The notes under the pieces are model-generated. The model was given only the letters and a program-made list of their open reading frames with translations, did no database searches and was not told where the DNA came from. Shown here in pieces: positions 39,401 through 50,036 of a DNA stretch of 64,000 bases. How positions within the stretch are numbered: position 1 is the first letter of the stretch; every line of letters begins with the position of its first letter. The DNA is from Paracyclopina nana (taxonomy: Eukaryota; Arthropoda; Copepoda; Cyclopoida; Cyclopettidae). The stretch spans positions 2,874,501 through 2,938,500 of the forward strand of contig JAGUCH010000007.1 in the NCBI GenBank assembly GCA_019096065.1. Reading direction: 5' to 3'. A program made the position numbers and the translations under genes.

Positions 39401-42400
39401 TTGGCCAATAGGCTCTATTTATAGCGAAGCATATGAATGTCCTTGACACTACCTGAAAGCAACTTGTGTTAATCTGGCATCCGAATTAGGGAGCTCCAAA
39501 TTGAGTGAATACATAGTTTGCTTTCCATACTCATTTGGCCACCACAGCTCCACTTGGGCCTCTGGCACCCTGTATCTTCCCACATAGGATCCATAGCCTA
39601 AAACAGCTGCGTAAATCATTTTGACACTGAAATAAGGGGCTCAGTGGACTTGGAGAGGAAAAGTTCATTGCAGCCTTTTTTTACATTGGCTAATTGCAGC
39701 TATACCTTGCTCAAAAGGCTCAATTTTGACTGTTTTGGTATCATTTATGATGGTGGAGCCTGGGCTAGAGAGCATCACTGAGAGAGGTAGTTCGTATGCA
39801 TGTCCATTTTGTGGCATGTCAAAAATGGCCTCGAATGTAACCTCCCAGAGGCTGGAGGAGGCCAGAAAAGTAGGCATCCATTTGACATATTGCAATTTGG
39901 GAGAGTCTAAAGCCAAAACAGATATTTTCCTCCAGATCCCCACTGAGGGAAATGATGGACCCCAATCCCAACTGAAAAATAAGGAAGCCAATGAAAAAGT
40001 GCAATGTAATCAATACCAGTGTGTTTTTACACTAGGAATCAAGGGGAGCTGCTGATGTGCTGTTTACTGCTGCTGCCAAATTATTACAGGCAACTGCTGT
40101 GGGCATTTTGTGAAGACAATTTATAATACCATGCGATTTTCACCCATCAAATTTGCTTTTTTCCTGTTTGCATTTCTCCCAGGGAAAATGGCTGCTGATA
40201 GAGCAAACATTTACCAAGATGAGAAAGATGGCCAGTTTTGCAACAAAATTGAGGTAAAAATTAAAACCCAACTACCTAAAGAATGTATTAAAATTAAATA
40301 ACGTTTCTTTTAAATAATTTTAATTTTAATTAGTGATTAATCAAAATTAAAATTGTCATAGCAATTATCTTTTTTACTGCAACCAAAATATTCGACAGCT
40401 CATTAAGGCGCGGTTCACCTGGTAAAATGACGCGTCATTATGGCGCGATATTACAAAATATCGGAGCGAAATAAAAGGAAATATCGAGACTTTATTATTT
40501 TAGGCAAAGGGTTTCGATCCCAAAAGAGCAAATTCAAAGAAAAAATTCGTAAAATGAATTTGCAAATACCCGATATTTCCAAATATCCTCATAATATCGC
40601 GCCATAATGACGCGTCATTATACCAGGTGAACCAGGCCTAAAATTGTGTAAAGTAAACCATACACTTTTCTAATGGAAAATAAATGAAAATAGCATTTGT
40701 TTATCTTAATGATGCTAAAAGGTTGCGTGCATTCAACCAAAACATTGCGTTAATCAGCATCGGAAAAAGTTCCGATTTTGTTTACATAATAAGTAAATTA
40801 CAAAAATGAGGTTACGCAAGCCAGTATTTGACAGATTATTTCGAAATTCAACTCTAATGAAAGTAGCTGTAAACATGGAATCGAGAATGGTAAGCATTTA
40901 ACTATAATAAATTACTTTGTTTTATATGCTCATAATTTTTTGTAAACTTTCAGGAATGTGTACAGCTGAGCAAGATCAGCCAGTACCAGGATGGACTATG
41001 AATGTGATTGTGAGAAATCCAGAAAAAGTGGTGCCCTGCAGCAATTCATGAATTTGCCCACATTTTCCTCATCAGTGAAGAATCCAAACTTGGAATTTCT
41101 CATAAAATCCAGCCAAGAAGGTGGATTTCAGTTTCCCAGCAACTTATTTGATGCTGAAGAAGATTTGGGGAGAAATCACCTGGAAAGGCATGACATGCGT
41201 AGCGATGCCTTTTTCTACGACCAGCCCCGATTTGTCACTCATATTGATGGCAATGCCATTGCAAGTTTGACAAGCTATTACCAAACTCATTTGGAGCCCC
41301 ATTCAAGCATTGTTGATCTTTGCTCGAGCTGGATCTCACATTTGCCTACCGAGGGGAGCAGATACGCTAAAGTTGTTGGCATTGGCATGAATGAGGAGGA
41401 ATTGAAAGCTAACAAGCAACTTTCCCAGTACTTTGTGCAAGACCTGAACAAAAACCCTCATTTGAAGATGCTTCCCTCTGCCAGCTTTGATGCTGTGCTA
41501 ATGACAGTCTCGGTGGATTACTTAATTAGGGTACACTATTTGCTGATCTATTCATTATTTTCAAAATGTGAAAGTTTGACATCCTGCGTCATCTTCAAGC
41601 TTTTCCCCTCAATTATCTTTTCAGCCCTTCGAAGTTTTTGCTGAGGTTGTGCGCATTTTGAAGCCAGGTGGAAGCTTCATTGTGAGCTTTTCTAATCGAA
41701 TGTTTCCCACCAAAGTTATCAAGGCTTGGCTCCATTCCGGAGATCCGGTTCATCTGTACATCGTGGCATTCTACTTTCAAGCTGTTGGAGATCAGTGGGA
41801 AAGGGTGACACTTTCCGACATCACTTACAGCAAAGATAAAACCTCGAGAACTGATCCCATGTATGTCGTTCATGGCATCAAGAAAAAGTGACACCACATT
41901 AAAAAAATCCCTCTGCTTTCTACCTAGCAACTTGCTCCCTTATAGCGTTAATTAAATAATGAAAGTACTGAATTTAAGCTTTTGGTTGACGTACCCGAAA
42001 GATGACTGCATTTTCCTGATGTGATTTGCATGGCAATCTCCTTGAGGAAGTGGGCACGATGGAGGAACTATATAATCTTGGGATTGCTGCTCGTACATGT
42101 CCTCAGCATACTTAATGGGGGATTGGAAAATGATCCGGAGCACATTCGCCTCAGTTGTGGAGAGCATGCTGCTTTCAATATCATAACGGTATCTGCGAAA
42201 CATGTTGTCTGATTTGCCCAGCTCGTGGCCATTCAGCGTGATTGTGGCCACTGTGTCGAGGCCCTCGCAGTTCAGGAAAAGGCCTAAAAATGTCATTTTT
42301 TCCATTTGGCTTTGGTTTTTACAAGTGTACCTTTTTTGCTCAAAAACTGGTCATCTACAGCAAAAGTGGTCTCGTAAATCCAGTCCGTTTGAGCCACCCA

Positions 42401-42679
42401 CTTGTAATTTTGCTCGTTAAATCTGTAATAGAGGTCGGAGTCCAGAATGCCAGCCTGAAGCAGGTCGGAAAAAATGCCTCCAGGCACTTTGGCTGGGATC
42501 TTTTGGGCATGAAGAGAGAGAGCATCGTGATTTCCTTGGAAAGTTGCAAGCTTTATACTTACATTTAGATCCCCAGTTGAGCTCATGGCTCTCCATGATG
42601 AAGCATGAAGGTCAATTTCAAAGATGCTGCCATGGCCCAACTTTGCCCAGATGAGCAAGACTAATGTTAATGGCAGCAT
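36499..42679 (-). CDS. Lysosomal beta-mannosidase (GH2)
   Basis: Removes terminal beta-mannose from N-glycan remnants in lysosomes. Thirteen coding exons (42679-42563, 42499-42331, 42283-41995, 39971-39706, 39597-39453, 39354-39239, 39172-39092, 38996-38854, 38799-38429, 38370-38018, 37892-37565, 37501-37287, 36641-36499) join in phase to 911 residues, against 879 in human. A signal peptide ([17 protein letters not shown]) opens the protein. The N-terminal GH2 domain holds YYRFNEQNY and [12 protein letters not shown]; then come [26 protein letters not shown] and KGSNWIPA. The catalytic barrel has [20 protein letters not shown], the acid/base Glu in WAANNENE, the nucleophile Glu in VSEYGW and [12 protein letters not shown]. 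It ends with the usual beta-sandwich (YVWLEA, NGFLM). Exon 10 could be shortened at a second CAG, but only the CATTAG acceptor at 38371 keeps frame. Intron 3 (39972-41994) hosts another gene. Confidence 0.96.
40407..40638. mobile_element. Harbinger-like MITE, 232 bp
   Basis: Inverted ends of 47 bases match at 44 positions; the left begins GGCGCGGTTCACCTGG and the right, reverse-complemented, GGCCTGGTTCACCTGG. Both sides are flanked by TAA (40404-40406 and 40639-40641), the 3-bp target duplication typical of PIF/Harbinger. The arms contain the inner palindrome AATGACGCGTCATT. No coding capacity. It sits in intron 3 of beta-mannosidase and about 170 bp upstream of the nested methyltransferase's first upstream ATG. 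Family assignment rests on the target site and end sequence only. Confidence 0.8.
40891..40953 (+). other. Possible 5'UTR intron of the nested methyltransferase
   Basis: ATG at 40806 opens 28 codons up to a donor G|GTAAGC at 40891; an acceptor CTTTCAG ends at 40953. The spliced continuation of that frame reaches a stop before joining the main ORF, so the 40806 ATG would act as an upstream ORF and the exon as 5'UTR. Exon boundaries look good; expression is not shown. Confidence 0.45.
40991..41891 (+). CDS. SAM-dependent methyltransferase-like protein, nested gene
   Basis: Two coding exons, 40991-41530 and 41625-41891, join in phase 0 to give 268 residues. A class I methyltransferase fold is visible: the SAM-binding glycine loop is replaced by [15 protein letters not shown] (about residues 108-122), followed by [11 protein letters not shown], the [12 protein letters not shown] strand, then [20 protein letters not shown] and a C-terminal YVVHGIKKK. 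The pair [10 protein letters not shown] / GLGMN-like is characteristic of an uncharacterised methyltransferase family found in plants, cyanobacteria and scattered animals; substrate unknown. The gene lies entirely within intron 3 of beta-mannosidase on the opposite strand and ends about 100 bases before that gene's exon 3. ATTAAA follows the stop within ten bases. An in-frame stop precedes the chosen ATG. Confidence 0.85.
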
Positions 42680-43910
42680 TTTCACAACAGCAAACTTTTG
42701 CTGCAGCTATAGTATACACAGCCCTGCTAGTTGTCCACTTTGGACTCTCATTATCTTTGCTCTACAGTTGACACACATAAAGAAGTTGAAGAAGAGGCAG
42801 AAAAAGTTTGCCTTAAGTGGAGAAGGACTTCTTACTTATAATAATGAGGAGATGATGTCATGCGCGCATGGAGTAATAGAAATCTAGTACATGAAGTGGT
42901 CCATAATTATTTGGCCTTGAATTGAAACTAAGAAATAAAATTGACTGAATACATAAAGTGAATGGAGTAGCTCATGAAAAAACATGGATTTCCAAAACCT
43001 TTGACACTCATTGATTTGAAAAATTATGTGTCCACTTAATGTTACCATTCGGGCTTATTGATGATGGCACAAGGTGATACTGTCATTGCCTTGAATATGA
43101 AGCAATTTTTCCTGGATAAGTCCTACCAGAACCAGAAAATGTGCCACACAAGTAACAAGTTCATACCAGCCCCATCTCGTACGGCTATTCTTGACGGAAC
43201 AAAGAGACATAAAATCACGAAATCTGTTCGTCATAACTGCGGCGGCGCTGCTATCACTAAAAGAGGGAACAAAAGTAGAAAGTAATGCAGATGCTGGAGC
43301 TAATGATTTCTAATATTATTCCCTAAGAATCTTTCGTTTTGAAATGCAATTTTTGCCTGGATATGATTATCAATTTATAATAAAATCAACTTTAACTTAA
43401 ATGACATTGAATTTTCTAGCGCAAGCTTTAAAAAAATGAAGGGCTACTATCAGCAACTTTGATACTTTTCTCATCTACTCCTTTAAATCCAATGTGGCTA
43501 ATTTTTGCTGAAACTGTTTTGTTTTGAAGTGAGTGTTGCCAGATTTTTTTTACTTCTCAAAAGGCCTTTATTTTGGCGTTTTCTGTGAAACTCTGGCAAA
43601 AATGAAAATGTTATTATTGAAAAAATTCACAGGGTTCAATTTTTTTCGTCAGACGGGGTACCACAGTATAGTACGACAGCTCATAGAAGTGAAGCTCAGC
43701 TAGTATGTCACCTTATATTATAGATCATCTTGGTTCATACAATGAATAATCAGCGCTGCTTGTATAGATACTAAAAAGCCGAATTTATTATTGCCTTGAA
43801 CTAGTGTTTTTCAATAACAAAAACAATAATAACAAAAAGTCCATGTTAAATTGAACCATATTATGTAGAATGAAAAACTAATGCATACGTAAGTCTTGTA
43901 GGTTTCTTGA
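42680..43910. other. Intergenic between beta-mannosidase and the protease
   Basis: Holds the beta-mannosidase promoter side, though no TATA box or NRF1 motif was seen. At the other end is the 3'UTR of the minus-strand protease, with a likely minus-strand AATAAA around 43783-43788. A 75-codon plus frame at 43058-43285 is not supported. Confidence 0.45.
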
Positions 43911-46590
43911 TCATGGCACGCTGTTTATCCTGATGGTCTCATCAATCCAGCTTAGGTAGTCTCCAACTTTTGTGTACACCTCTGGTAGCCCCCGAAAGCA
44001 GCTTTTGGCGCCATTGCTGAGCAGACCAATGATCGTCCAGCCGCCATTGTTGACATCGAACGTGACCAATGGGGAGCCAGAGTCACCAGGACAGGCTGAG
44101 CCTGCAATGCCATTGTAATCATCCAGGCTCACCGCGCACATTTTACCCCATCCTTGCTGACTTGAGCACCCGCGTGTCTTGGCGCCATCCACAACCTGAA
44201 ACAATGAAAGTATTACGCTAGTGTTTGTCATATGCATTATTTAACGTATCAAAGAACAAGCAAGCATACCCAAATTATATAATGTGAGTAGTTTTTCTAC
44301 TACTCACGAATTAGGCTATGTATAAATAAGCCTGTCGCTAAACAAATCCAGCCTAATGAATGAAGACGAAATGTCTAATACTATCTTATGTTGTATGTTT
44401 ATCTGTTGCTTTTTCAACATGTGCTTTAGCTTCTCTCCTCTACAAACTTTGACTTTGAATGAATGCCTTTGTCAGCAGCCTCTCAATTCAACATGGCTGC
44501 TGTCATTAGAAGTTGGAAGTCATCCGAATTCTACAACACCCGGATAAATGCTTTTCACTTCTCTCAGATTATGAGCACTTTGGTCAAATTGATTGGATTT
44601 CTGGTTTGCATTGAAAACCGATCATCCAAAGAAAAATGCATGAGCCTAGTTCACCTTCAATGGCAGTAATTAAATCATAGTACATGTTACTTACTGCCAA
44701 TTCCGCTCCTTTGAGGGTGGCACTAGGGCCCTGATCAGGGGCCTGAATGCCCCAGCCCGACACATAGGCCTGGTATCCCATGTAGGAGAAGTCGCTTTTT
44801 GGCAGCCTCACCGGCTGGATTTTGTCTGAGAATCTCACTCTGCGGCTCAGCTTCACCAGGGCTATGTCGTTGGTGAAGGTCACATCCTGGCCTTGCTGTT
44901 GAGGCGGCCGTTGGTGTCGAAGGCCTCCTTGGCGCCTTTGGATGACTTGTCTTCGCCTCTGATGTTTTGACGAGGGCCCAAAGAGGAATTCCCAAAAGGA
45001 CAAAGGCCCACCACCGACCTCTTCGAATGGTCCAATTGGCGTTTGGTGGAGGCCGCGTCTTTCAGGGGTTTGTTCACAGCCTCCACGGCCTCTGAATTGG
45101 CCGTTGGATCGTTTCTTGAAACTGCACTGAGGCTGGCCATAATCATCACGACCGATGGCTCGTTCAGCTATGATCGGAAGGCCGTCCTCGCCATAAAGGC
45201 CGTGGCTGCCCAAGTAGACCTGGAAACATGTGTGAAGTTGGTTTTGCAATGCGTAAAAATGGCCAGAATGGAGCTTACCTTCATGAAAATGGCCGGAATG
45301 CCCTGTCCAACCTCGAAGACTTTGCTGCCAGGCAAATCTGGAGGATGCCATGTTATGCAGTGTCGAGCTGTCAACACCCATTGATCGCTGATCAAGGCTC
45401 CACCGCAAACACGTTTTTTGAACTGGCCAGATTGTGTGTTTGATGGGAAAGTGGTCTAAAAGAGAACAACGAAAAATATGGTATATATTTTTTTTTTCGC
45501 TCAGCTGGGAAATTAATTATCTGTAATATGACGTAAACAGGCTACAATTGCATTCATGGATATGCTAGCGTTTTCAGAAAAGTGGAAATATGCTGAAAAT
45601 GTGCATAAATATTGCTCTCAAGACTTTTTCAGGTTCCCAATCTGCTCAAAAGCTCAAACATCCTGAAAATTGTGGAAATGCTTGTCATATTTGTCAATGC
45701 CTGTGATATTTGTAAATGTCTGTAATATTTGTAAATATCTGAATTGTCAAAGGACAAGAACTTTTTTGTCAATTATAACTTTGATCACGATTTTCCTATA
45801 GATGCCCTACTTTGTAAATTATTTGTCATTACAAAAACTGATGCAGTTTTTTAAGTGGCCCTTCAAAACATAAATGAGGTTTTCTTGAGGATCCCTCAAG
45901 TTAATAGCATTTCTAAAGCTCAAAATATACGGCTTTTTGTCACTAGGTGAAATATGCATTTTGTACAGTTCAACCAAAAAGTTTGCCAAGAGTCATGAAT
46001 GATTTGGCGCAAAGTTTTTACGTGGTATACTAAATAAACGCTGACATGCAGCAAGTGCCTAATAAATATATGTGTCAGGGCTACGGGGAAAAAAGGCACA
46101 ATTTCACGGTTGCAATGATGGATGAGGCATAAAAAGAAATCAAAACCGTAACGAGTCCATTAAAAAGGGGGAAAATTTGGAAATCTGGGGAAATTTCCAG
46201 GTGTAATTATATCCAAGTGACAAGCGAGGCCACATAGCTACAGCACAAATATGCCATAAAAATCAGGATTCTGTCACACCAAACATTGAAGGGGAAAAAG
46301 CAATCTTGGCTGAGAGCATCATTATTTTTCAATTGGATTGAAAGTAAACCAACTAAACAGAGTGTTTGACCTCAGATCCAAAATCCAATTATGTTTGCTG
46401 TGCAGACTCTTCATACCTTGAGTTTAACCATCCAGGGAAATTCGTGGGGCTGTAAATGCCAACCGCGATAAATTCTGTCTATTTCGCCTTGATGCGGTGC
46501 TTGAAAGGCCATAACGGCAGTGGTGAGATAAAAGGCCACAAAGCTGAAGAAGGACCTTGGAATGGCCTTCCGCAAAATGGTCATGGTCAT
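43911..46590 (-). CDS. Secreted trypsin-fold serine protease with internal insertion
   Basis: Four coding exons, 46590-46417, 45455-45279, 45219-44695, 44195-43911, all in phase 0, give 386 residues. A signal peptide (FFSFVAFYLTTAVMA) precedes a short pro-segment ending EIDR; cleavage would free a new N-terminus IYRG in place of the usual IVGG. The triad is intact: His in LTARHC, Asp in TNDIALVKL, Ser in CPGDSGSP. The residue six before the active Ser is Ser rather than Asp, which predicts chymotrypsin-like rather than trypsin-like specificity. Between the His and Asp regions, after VYLGSHGLYGEDG, about 80 extra residues appear, rich in Gln and Arg. That segment (about 45170-44890) is also open in a second frame with better-looking codon use, so it may mark a frame problem or an acquired insert. 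No CLIP domain. Role is unknown; digestion or immunity are possible. Confidence 0.88.
45678..45734. repeat. 19-bp tandem repeat, three copies
   Basis: Three adjacent 19-base units (45678-45696, 45697-45715, 45716-45734) with consensus ATGyyTGTnATATTTGTmA. They lie in the first intron of the protease gene. A local minisatellite with no evident function. Confidence 0.75.
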
Positions 46591-46746
46591 CTGCTGCGCG
46601 TTTCCGAGTTTGTCTTCATTTCACATATTCGCCTTTCCTCCTGACACCCAAGTTTGCACTAAGTCAACGCTGACGCATATTCCATGCTGCGTACGGAACA
46701 AAAAAGCGTGCTCGCGTTATGCGTACGGCTGAGCTGATGAGCTGCG

Positions 46747-46766
46747 TATATATACGTTCGAACGTA
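46747..46766 (-). promoter_or_regulatory. Probable core promoter of the protease gene
   Basis: TATATATA at 46747-46754 sits about 160 bases upstream of the protease start on the minus strand. It is overlapped by a perfect palindrome ACGTTCGAACGT (46754-46765). The TATA-like word is symmetric, so it fits transcription in either direction; the protease is the only nearby gene on that strand. No start site can be seen directly. Confidence 0.4.
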
Positions 46767-48419
46767 CGCGGGGTTCAAAACCAAGGCGAAACTAAGTAAG
46801 CTAGTTGATAAGATGTAAAGATACAAACATACAAAAAGACGCGCTTACATCTTTAGAAGTTGCAACCTGGTAGTAGAGGAGAATGGGCTCTCTCTGTAAG
46901 CAGCTTCTAATTGTGCCTTGATATAGCACTCTTAACTAGTTTACGGCTTTGGCCACGCGTGAATCCAAGGGAGACCAGGACAAAATATCTTGATGTACTT
47001 CCAATGACATTTTTGGCAGTTTCCCTACTCTTCATTTCTGAATAATTGCGTTTAACTCGAATGGCTCTTGTCCTCCATTATTCAAAATCTGAATGGCATG
47101 TGATGGAGCAAAATAGCCAAGTACCATAGACTGTAAAAAATTTACTTGGCTCATTGATTTTTTCTTCCTGCTAACCAACCTAAAATTAGCTTTGACATTG
47201 ATTTTATTCAAGGCAATAATAGGATTTGTTTACATCGCTGAACTGACTTCAAAGTTGTCAGACGGCATTTGCTGATTTATGGCCAAAACACTCCAAAAAG
47301 TGCCTCATAAGTCACTCAACTTTTAACTGCAGGATTTTTTGCGGTAATTTGGCCTTCAAATTTCTTCATGCTCATTGCTGTACTGTTATGAAATCAACGA
47401 GGTAATTGTTGCGAGGAAATCATTTTACAGCCTTGCGGTTGCTGTAAACACTTTGCACAAGGGTAACGATGAAGTGTTTTCCTTCTATTCAGAAAATGAA
47501 TCTGAAATGAAGGATGATGATGTTCAATGACATCAGCAACTTCACTGATGTTTTTTAACAAGCAAATCCTTGGTGGTGCTTTTCCTAGACGCCTTAAAAT
47601 TAGAATTACAATTGCTGTTGTTTTTGCTCTCCCTTTTTTGAGGCATTTTGTTCAAGCACTTCACATTAATGAGGAGCAAATTAAATAGTCATGTGCTTTT
47701 GGCGAGTGCTGGCGCCCAGGTCTGGATAGAATATTCACACAGAGAATTTTGACCAAGCACACTAGCAAGCATATCAAGTTGGGAGAATAAGCAGGAAGCT
47801 GAGAAAAACGAGCCCATGGCTGATTAACCGAATGCAATTGCACATTTTTGAAGGTTCATATAATGGGCAATTTTTTCCTCTTTTCAAAAGGAAAAAATCC
47901 AGTTTTGGCTGCTGCTGCAGCCCTGTTTTCATGCCATATGGACTCAAGGTGATCTACACAGAGAATGAATAAGTATATGCTATGTTCCTAAGGTTAGTTT
48001 CACGACATTTGATGACAATAATTGTGCTTATTGTGCAACTGCTTAAAATTTGACACCCTCGTCGAATGATTGCGCAAAATTTCCCTGTTGCAATGGCCGG
48101 CCAACACGACATTTATGGCTTAATTATCATACGCGGATGGCATTATTATATGGAACATATAGTTTGCATGAACATGGATGCATCTTCAGGCAACTCAAAA
48201 AGTTGGAGTACATTTTGAAGGCCAACTAAGCCATCTTTAATCGAGAGTTGAGCAGCGCCACTCCTTATTTTTCCCCCAACTTCTTGATGACATAAAACAC
48301 AGGAAATAAAATGTGTGTTTGCTAGTAAAATAATAAAGCCTCATATTTTGCATGGCCACATTCGTGGCGCCAAAAATAAATACAAATTGCACATTTTTGC
48401 ACTGCCTTATGCGAACGCT
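46767..48419. other. Intergenic, nothing supported
   Basis: Between the protease promoter and the broken gene. It has no long or spliced coding frame and no clear repeat. Confidence 0.45.
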
Positions 48420-49116
48420 CTAAACTTTTCTCTTCAAATGCACTGAGAAACGCATCCTTGCACGTGGGGGCAAAATCAATGCAAAAGTGTGATTCTGCTC
48501 AACCAGGCTGAGGCGATGTTGGGACATGTTTTCTTCAATTTTCATGCTATATAAATTGGTTTCGACTAACACGATTTTCCCACCGTGTTCATCAAGGGAG
48601 GAAGATCGTGGTATAACGCCAAGGTCGGAAATCATCGCTTTCAGCCAACAATTTGACTAGTGTTGCCTCTTGTGACCCCGGAAAAATGTCGAACAACTCA
48701 ACATTCAAGGAGATTTTCCAACTCCCATAATTCTCATCTTTGATTGACGCAGCATCATACCTATAATTTATAAAGTAATAATATAAAAATGTACCCAAGT
48801 AAGGCTGGTGCAGTAGAAAAGGCTAAGTTAACCGAGCATTATTTCCTTTTTTATATTTTAAAAAGATATTAAAATTATGCCAGGACACGTGCAAATTTCA
48901 TTAGCACCAATTATCATTACGCTGGAGTGGGCGTTTCAGTTGAATGCAGTGAATAATTGTGGTGTGGCAATTACAATCAACTTTTGCACCATGGCTCAAC
49001 AATATGCAGGCACACTGAGTACTTGTGAATAAAGAGGACCAATCTTCCTTTATGGTAGCAGATGTGGCATGCAAGTCCAATAAGCTGGCATAAGAGAGGA
49101 TTGTCATCAATGTCAT
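48420..49116 (-). pseudogene. Small secreted-protein gene with a frameshift
   Basis: Exon 1, 49116-48908, starts with a signal-like MTLMTILSYASLL and carries four closely spaced cysteines (CAC, CNC) plus one more; it ends at donor AATTG|GTGCTA. Exon 2 begins after TTATAG at 48760, and the phases match (two bases plus one). Exon 2 reads on in frame to about residue 113 (LLAESDDF), but that frame soon stops at 48592. The neighbouring frame, open from about 48647 to a stop at 48420, continues with equally protein-like sequence (ISDLGVIPRSSSLDEHGG...). A single-base indel near 48640-48650 would explain this. It is either a recent pseudogene or a sequencing error. The family is not recognised. The retrotransposon begins about 630 bp upstream of its start. 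Confidence 0.5.
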
Positions 49117-49745
49117 CAGTTGGAAATCTCAGGGAAAAGGAAGCCCTGTTTCCCTAACAAGAACTAATTATCCTTGGACTAATCCATTTTTAAATGCCAA
49201 AAATGTCCAGAAAGTCTCTAATTGACGTGGCAAAACATTTAACTTTCGAGCATCATCTTCAAACTAAAAAATTGGCCTGCAAGTTTTTCTGTAAAAAGCT
49301 AAGACAAACAAGGTTGCGCAAGACATGTCAAATGAGGCTTAAAAATAATATCTTTGTTTTGAAGTTGACGCCACCAGAAAGCATTCGTTTGAAGCAATCT
49401 AGGAATTTTGTTGTTCTAAAGGACGCCAATAAAATGTTCCGCACTGTAGGTAAGATTTTACTTTGGAAAGTGAACTTTAAAAGGAGGTAATTGAGGATAA
49501 GCTAGGGGAGCCAATACCAATGAAAGTTTCGTCACAAATAGACTATTAGCAGTTACGACATTTTTCAACGCGAATTTCCGTTTTTCTCATCAGCCAAAAT
49601 TGAAGAACCTTTAGCACATACCAATGGCGCACGTACACGATAGCTATATTTTTGTTCGGTAATTCTTTTGGTTTTGGTGAGCCGTAAAAAAGCCTCCTGC
49701 AATTCTGAATCACAATGAGTGAGCAAAAGAGTTCTAGCATGCAGG
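49117..49745. other. Intergenic flank of the retrotransposon
   Basis: Upstream of the broken gene and left of the LTR element. A 98-codon plus-strand frame (49194-49490) rich in Lys and a 64-codon minus frame (49546-49740) were seen, but neither has homology or splice support. Confidence 0.4.
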
Positions 49746-49750
49746 ATGTC

Positions 49751-49916
49751 TGTACAAAATACTATCTGGTAACCCTGCACAAATTTCATGTATCAGCCGC
49801 TGAGAATGTCAGCGGCCAGTTCCCAATAAACCACTGAAGATTTCACACGTATCCATTTATATTTCATGCATCTTTATATTTTCCTCGTGTATTTGATCTT
49901 ACAAATATCCGAAACA
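49751..49916 (+). repeat. 5' LTR of the BEL/Pao element
   Basis: 166 bp, starts TGTACAAAAT and ends CCGAAACA. No base difference from the 3' LTR was seen by eye. Contains AATAAA near its middle (CCCAATAAACC), a probable polyadenylation signal, and a short inverted repeat CCGCTGA..TCAGCGG. Confidence 0.95.
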
Positions 49917-49917
49917 A

Positions 49918-49931
49918 TGGCGCCCAACGTG
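49918..49931 (+). other. Primer-binding site, tRNA-Lys type
   Basis: TGGCGCCCAACGTG, one base after the 5' LTR, is complementary to the 3' end of animal tRNA-Lys(CUU), which primes minus-strand DNA synthesis. Confidence 0.85.
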
Positions 49932-50036
49932 ATCTAAACTCGCCAGGCCCTGAGATAATTTGCCTCACCATTTTCATCACGCCATTCCGCAGCCGGCAGC
50001 TGATTGTCTCCGTTTCCGGCTATCAACAAACTCGGC

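Noticed and set aside
49194-49490. 98-codon Lys-rich plus-strand frame
   Set aside because: Strongly basic AT-driven composition, no known domain.
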